A stretch of DNA of 21,971 nucleotides, from NCBI GenBank assembly GCA_023231475.1, contig JALJEE010002619.1:1-21971 (forward strand), written 5' to 3'. Shown one piece after another: positions 17,859-21,971 of the stretch (the stretch's first letter is position 1; each line of letters starts with the position of its first letter). The stretch is from Seison nebaliae (taxonomy: Eukaryota; Rotifera; Pararotatoria; Seisonacea; Seisonidae). Both the position numbers and the translations under genes were made by a program. The notes beneath the pieces were generated by a model that ran no database searches, was not told where the DNA came from, and saw nothing but the letters and a program-made list of their open reading frames with translations.

Positions 17859-19119
17859 TTGATTGAACCAACGTCCCTAATTTTCCCACATTAGCAATTG
17901 TTTATTCTAGTGTACTCATTGAAGCTTCTTATTTAATCCAGTTCATCTATTAATTATAATTTACAGATTGTTGACGGTGCAAACATAGGAGTATCGATTG
18001 TAGTCGTATTTGTGCGACTATACAAATTGGAAACTGTAATACGTATAAACGAAATGTTTCTTATGCATAATATGTAGGATGAACTAATGTTTATACATTA
18101 TAATGAACATCAGTTTTTTGCCACTCTCTAATCTTTCACAGCTCTATTCTTAATCTTCTTATGAATCTTTTTAGGAAAGAATCCTTAACTAAGAAAATGT
18201 TTAGTAGTGCGCGAAAAATAGAACTGATAAAGATGAGACTTCTCCAGCTATAGATTACCATCCAAATGGTCCTTAACTTCAATAAAAAATGTTTTCAATA
18301 TTTTTTTTGTACATTCCACATTTCTTCTATAATATTTTACTGGCTTTCGAAGTTTGCGTTGTCGACGAACAGCATAGCTATATGTCATTTTTTCTTCATT
18401 TTATTCCTTCTTATCTTTCTTGATTAAACTTATGAACACAAATATGGCTTTCCCCGTATTTGGCACCTTGACCGATCAGATGTTTATAAAGTCATTTTAT
18501 TAAAATGATACTTCTTCATCTGTCTTCGATAATTCTTTGATTGATAATAGCTTCCATTGTTGTCAACCTTCTATCTTGAGCTTGAGAGTTTGACTTCCCA
18601 ACTTAAAATTTGATTTTTTAAACCTCTTCATCTTCAAAAAATAACTACCTATACGCTAGAATCATTAGGGGCAATCATAAAAGACTCACATTATAAACTT
18701 TTTTTAGTCATAGTTAAATTTTAACTAACAAATGGTAATAAAAAATTTAAAAAGTTTAATTAGTATTCCGTATATGATAAATAATTATTGTTGAATTAAT
18801 GGACCGAATTTACAATTTATGAGAGACAATATGACAATTAAGAGTATATGATAAAGAAGAATATTTAATGAAAATAAAATATTTAAAACGAATGAAACAA
18901 AAAGTGCTAATCATAAAATTCGACACGTATGAAGATTGTGTAGAATTCCTCGATGTTAATTAAAATAAATAGATATTTATTTATTGATGTTCAAGATTTG
19001 AAGAATAGAAAATAGAAAATGTGGTTTTCCGAATAACAGTAGAAGTCCCTTTTTTCCATTTATCTCTTCTTATTTATAATCCTCCTCTGTACAAAACTAA
19101 TTGTTTTTTTCTCGTTTTT
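17859..19119. other. non-coding region, probably with the retroelement 3' LTR
   Basis: No ORF or GTT-intron gene can be supported. The right part follows the stop of the Ty3/gypsy pol frame and should hold its 3' LTR; without the 5' copy its borders cannot be set. The left part should hold the PLXDC-like promoter. A 6-bp inverted repeat with an 8-nt loop (TAGTCG at 18001-18006, CGACTA at 18015-18020) is the only structure that stood out. Confidence 0.45.
19047..19062 (-). other. candidate polypurine tract of the retroelement
   Basis: On the minus strand, just after the pol stop, the sequence is purine-rich and ends AAAAAAGGGA, typical of a plus-strand primer tract next to a 3' LTR. A TGTT that could open the LTR lies a few bases further (from 19038). 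A second purine run, about 19076-19086 (GAGGAGGA), is an alternative. Confidence 0.35.
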
Positions 19120-21971
19120 TCACAGGTTTCCTACATCACTCCCCTCCGAGATAAATGCTTCATTAAAACATTCCAGTGAGCAATACCATAATCCTGGTAC
19201 CTCTCCTTTTAGCCCAACGCATCCTTTGTGGAGCCATTGGAACGGACATCTCTTATTCGAACATTGTATATAGGTTTTTCCATCTTTTTTCTTTGTACAA
19301 AAGCACCATTTGTCCGATCCCGGAATCTTTTGGTCCCGACTGCTTTCCATTTCACACCTTTCCATTTTCCACCGTTTCTTCCTCTTTCCACTGTCTCCCA
19401 GTTGTTTGCACAATAGATCTGTTTCCCTTTTCCATCGTTCCTCCGGCATTCTTTCTCTATTTATCGTTTCTGTCTCTTCCATGTGGCTTGGGGATGATTT
19501 TTGAGATTCATTAGTGTTCGATTCGAGGGTGGTTTGCCCAATCCGTTCATTCAGCTCATTCAAAATTTCTGAGTGATCTAGATCTTCTTCGCTTCTTTCG
19601 ACGTCCCATTGTAGAGGTCTATCCGTCTGCTCACTACCATCTGGTTCACCCACTATTTCGTTTATCTCCCGATTTCTTAACGACTCTAGTTCTGCTTCAC
19701 TTTTATCTGACAACTCGCCGACTTCTGGATTTCTTAAAATTCTTGGAAAGAAGTTTGTCTCTTCTTCTATTGTTTCTTTCACTTCTTCATTTTCTAACTG
19801 TAATTCGTGGTCCTTTCTTAGGTATCTTTTTATTTTCGTTTCATTTACGATCTTCCCATTCTCTTTGACTAGATAATTGTGGTTTCCCATTTTCCGTTGA
19901 ATAGTCAGTGGACCCACCCACTGTGCATCGAACTTGCTGCTCCTTCTCTCATTTTTGAGTAAGACTTCATCTCCCGTATTAAAATGAACAATTTTTGCCT
20001 TCTTATTATAATTCCGTTGTTGCATCTTTTGCGCCCTTGCCACGTTTATCCTAAGTTTCTCCCTGATTCTGTAGTCCCATTCGTAATTCTTCTCTCGCCA
20101 TCGGAATAAAGCTGTTGATGGTGCTATTTTTGTAGATGTTTGAGGTGTGGTCCGATATGACCATAATGCTGCTGGCAGATTGTCATCCCAGTCGTAACAT
20201 TCATCGGTGAATCTCCGGAAGTATCCACAAAGTGTTCGGTTCATTCTTTCTACGAGGCCATCTGTTTGTGGATGGTATGGTGCTGTCCTTATTTTTTCCA
20301 CTCCCATACTTTTGCACATCTCTCTGATAACTTCTCCATCGACGTTTGTTCCTTGATCGGATAGTAATCTTTCTGGTGGGCCCGTTAACGCGAAGACCTC
20401 CATCAGACATTGTGCTATCCTCCATGCTTTAGCGTCCGGTAAGGCGAAAGCGAAAGGAAATTTTGTGAAGTAATCCATGACAACCAATATGTTTTTGTTT
20501 CCTTTTCGGGTTTCTGGAATGTGACTAAGAATATCCATAGCCATTAACTGTCCCGGTCGATCGGTTGATATTGCCTCCATTTTCCCATGTTTGTTTTGAT
20601 GGTCTCTTGCTCTTTGACATCTCTCGCATGACTCTACCCATTCTGCAATATCCTTCTTTATTGATGGCCAGAAATACAACTCCTTCGTTTTCAGATACAT
20701 CCTGTATGTGCCACAATGTCCTGCTACCTTTGTATTATGCATTTCCCTCATAATCTCTCTCCTTTTTTTGCGTGGGACGATTAACCGATTTCCCTCTCCG
20801 TCTTGATATTTCCATATTCCATCCATTTTTGTGATATTCGACTGGCATTTCCTCCATTCCATTGACAGTTGTCTCCACTGATTCGCGTCCATCAATCTAC
20901 ATTCTGGATCAGCTTGTTGCTCCTTTCGAATAATGTCTTCTTCATTGAATTCCCATAGGACGTTAACATTCCTCGATAAATAATCGGCATTGCTATTTTC
21001 ACTCCCTTTCCTATAATTGATTTCGTAATCTAAATTACTCATCTTGATACTCCATCTCATTAGTCGTTTATTTGATTCTTTCATTTTCCACAATCCTACC
21101 AACGGCTTGTGATCGGTCCATATTTTCGTTTTTGAGAATTCAATATACTCTCGATTCTTAATAACTGCCCAATATATAGCCAGCGCTTCTCTTTCTGTTG
21201 TTGAATAATTCCGTTCGGCTGCCGAAAGTTTCCTTGAAATGAATTGAATAACTTTCCCATCTTGTTCCAAACTTGCTCCGATTGCTTGATCGCTTGCGTC
21301 TGTAAATAATTCAAATGGTTCTTCATATTTTGGAAAATGTAGAACCGCGTTCTTCTTGAGATCGGTGAGAATTTCTCTCATATTTTCGTTGTCCTCGTTT
21401 GAAAATGATATCCTTTTCAGTGTTTTCTTCAACTTGTTGTATAATTCCCCGGTTTTGGTTGCATAATTTGGAATGAATTGTCTGTAGTAACTCATCATTC
21501 CCAACCATGATTGCAATTGTTGGCGATTACGAGGGAACTCCTTTGCTTCAATCGCTTCAAGTCTCTCTTCGTCCATTTGTATGCCGTCTTTCGTGAATTT
21601 GTGTCCTACAAACGTTATTGACCCCATTCCCAACATGCATTTCGCTTTATTAAATTTGACTCCTCTCTTGCTTGCGATTTCGAATGTCTTAGTCAGCAGC
21701 CGCTTGTGTGACTCTTCATCCGACGTAAATAACAAGATATCATCCATGTGGATGGCTGTATTTTCTTCGATTTCCTGGAATACGTCTGCCATAGCTCTTT
21801 TGAAAGTAGCTGGTGCCCCCGTTAAACCAAATGGCATCCTCAAAAACTTGTACAACTTTCCTCCCGCGGTAAAGGCCGTTTTCTCCTGATCTTTTTCTGC
21901 CATTGGAACTTGCCAAAAGCCGTTTTTCAGATCAAGCTTCGAAAAAACACAATTTCCTCCTAATTTTCTAA
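19120..21971 (-). CDS. Ty3/gypsy pol polyprotein (partial) with C-terminal PHD finger
   Basis: The frame is open from the window edge (21969 is the first full codon) to TGA at 19122-19120, about 950 residues; the 5' part is missing. RT shows SKLDLKNGFWQVPM, FGLTGAPATFKRAM and an HMDD active site (21750-21739; usually YxDD). RNase H shows LFTDASDQAIGASL, TTEREALAIYWA and WTDHKPL. Integrase has an HHCC zinc domain (about 20745-20615), then the DDE core: D in MAMDIL, D in LLSDQGTN, E in GLVERMNRTL. A GPL-type C-terminal module follows. After an acidic, Glu/Ser-rich linker of about 150 residues comes a PHD finger at 19308-19168: WCFC, QC, KRCPFQWLHKGCVG, WYCSLEC, that is Cys4-His-Cys3, closest in spacing to ING-family PHD fingers. 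It sits where chromoviruses carry a chromodomain. No introns are seen in it. Confidence 0.93.
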   Translation of the reverse strand, partial: RKLGGNCVFSKLDLKNGFWQVPMAEKDQEKTAFTAGGKLYKFLRMPFGLTGAPATFKRAMADVFQEIEENTAIHMDDILLFTSDEESHKRLLTKTFEIASKRGVKFNKAKCMLGMGSITFVGHKFTKDGIQMDEERLEAIEAKEFPRNRQQLQSWLGMMSYYRQFIPNYATKTGELYNKLKKTLKRISFSNEDNENMREILTDLKKNAVLHFPKYEEPFELFTDASDQAIGASLEQDGKVIQFISRKLSAAERNYSTTEREALAIYWAVIKNREYIEFSKTKIWTDHKPLVGLWKMKESNKRLMRWSIKMSNLDYEINYRKGSENSNADYLSRNVNVLWEFNEEDIIRKEQQADPECRLMDANQWRQLSMEWRKCQSNITKMDGIWKYQDGEGNRLIVPRKKRREIMREMHNTKVAGHCGTYRMYLKTKELYFWPSIKKDIAEWVESCERCQRARDHQNKHGKMEAISTDRPGQLMAMDILSHIPETRKGNKNILVVMDYFTKFPFAFALPDAKAWRIAQCLMEVFALTGPPERLLSDQGTNVDGEVIREMCKSMGVEKIRTAPYHPQTDGLVERMNRTLCGYFRRFTDECYDWDDNLPAALWSYRTTPQTSTKIAPSTALFRWREKNYEWDYRIREKLRINVARAQKMQQRNYNKKAKIVHFNTGDEVLLKNERRSSKFDAQWVGPLTIQRKMGNHNYLVKENGKIVNETKIKRYLRKDHELQLENEEVKETIEEETNFFPRILRNPEVGELSDKSEAELESLRNREINEIVGEPDGSEQTDRPLQWDVERSEEDLDHSEILNELNERIGQTTLESNTNESQKSSPSHMEETETINRERMPEERWKRETDLLCKQLGDSGKRKKRWKMERCEMESSRDQKIPGSDKWCFCTKKKDGKTYIQCSNKRCPFQWLHKGCVGLKGEVPGLWYCSLECFNEAFISEGSDVGNL
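19168..19308 (-). other. ING-like PHD finger domain at the end of pol
   Basis: The zinc ligands appear in PHD order (C-x-C, C-x4-C, H-x2-C, C-x2-C), with the Trp two residues before the His and the Trp before the last Cys pair that ING PHD fingers have. ING PHD fingers read H3K4me3. The family assignment is from pattern; binding specificity is inference. Confidence 0.8.

Larger units (their letters stand above)
19047..21971 (-). mobile_element. Ty3/gypsy LTR retrotransposon, 3' part
   Basis: The element runs leftward. The window holds the end of reverse transcriptase, RNase H, integrase and a C-terminal tail. The order RT-RNase H-integrase defines Ty3/gypsy rather than copia. Gag, protease, the RT start, primer-binding site and 5' LTR lie beyond 21971. 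The frame has no stop or frameshift across more than 2.8 kb, so the copy is young or still active. Confidence 0.93.

Noticed and set aside
18001-18020. short inverted repeat as an RNA gene or terminator
   Set aside because: A 6-bp stem is too short to support more than a note.
19176-19514. plus-strand ORFs across the retroelement
   Set aside because: They are antisense to the intact pol frame and its PHD finger.
1-21971. CRISPR arrays, operons, bacterial promoters
   Set aside because: The sequence is animal nuclear DNA with spliced genes; no direct-repeat/spacer arrays were seen.

Overview
The window comes from the nuclear genome of an AT-rich, gene-dense animal. The evidence is an intron-containing single-chain ATP-citrate lyase, a eukaryotic tRNA-His with internal A and B boxes, and homologues of animal Homer, seipin, EMC10, UVSSA and plexin-domain-containing (PLXDC/TEM7) proteins. 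Tiny introns, short spacers and overlapping gene ends point to a compacted genome, such as that of a miniaturised or parasitic invertebrate. I cannot name the species.

Layout. 1-1156: mostly non-coding, with a tRNA-His on the minus strand and two short ORFs of doubtful status. 1157-3278 (+): Homer-like EVH1/coiled-coil gene, 6 exons. 3858-4997 (+): seipin, 7 exons. 5089-6960 (-): intronless Ser/Asn-repeat, proline-rich protein. 7163-7993 (-): EMC10, 6 exons. 8343-10620 (+): UVSSA, 7 exons, head-to-head with EMC10. 10621-12245: mostly non-coding. 12246-15753 (+): ATP-citrate lyase, 4 exons. 15968-16538 (+): orphan basic protein. 16533-17858 (-): PLXDC-like receptor, 7 exons, overlapping the orphan's stop codon tail to tail. 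17859-19119: non-coding, probably holding the 3' LTR of the next element. 19047-21971 (-): 3' part of a Ty3/gypsy retrotransposon, cut by the window edge, whose pol reading frame ends in an ING-like PHD finger.

Main discovery. I rebuilt the spliced genes by hand from protein homology. Their 31 introns are 41-69 bp long, and every one begins with GTT. None begins with the usual GTA or GTG. The extended donor consensus is absent: +5 G occurs in only 3 of 31, and the last exonic base is not conserved. The 3' ends are ordinary (TAG, CAG or AAG). Classic donor-like sequences (GTAAGA at 10541, GTGAGT at 3262) lie unspliced in coding sequence. This suggests a lineage-specific change in 5' splice-site recognition, for example in U1 or U6 snRNA. 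Standard gene predictors would misread this genome, and only fragments of these genes appear as continuous ORFs.

Functionally the genes are housekeeping and cell-biological: cytosolic acetyl-CoA supply (ACLY), lipid droplets (seipin), ER membrane insertion (EMC10), transcription-coupled repair (UVSSA), scaffolding (Homer) and a surface receptor (PLXDC). Nothing suggests that they form one pathway.
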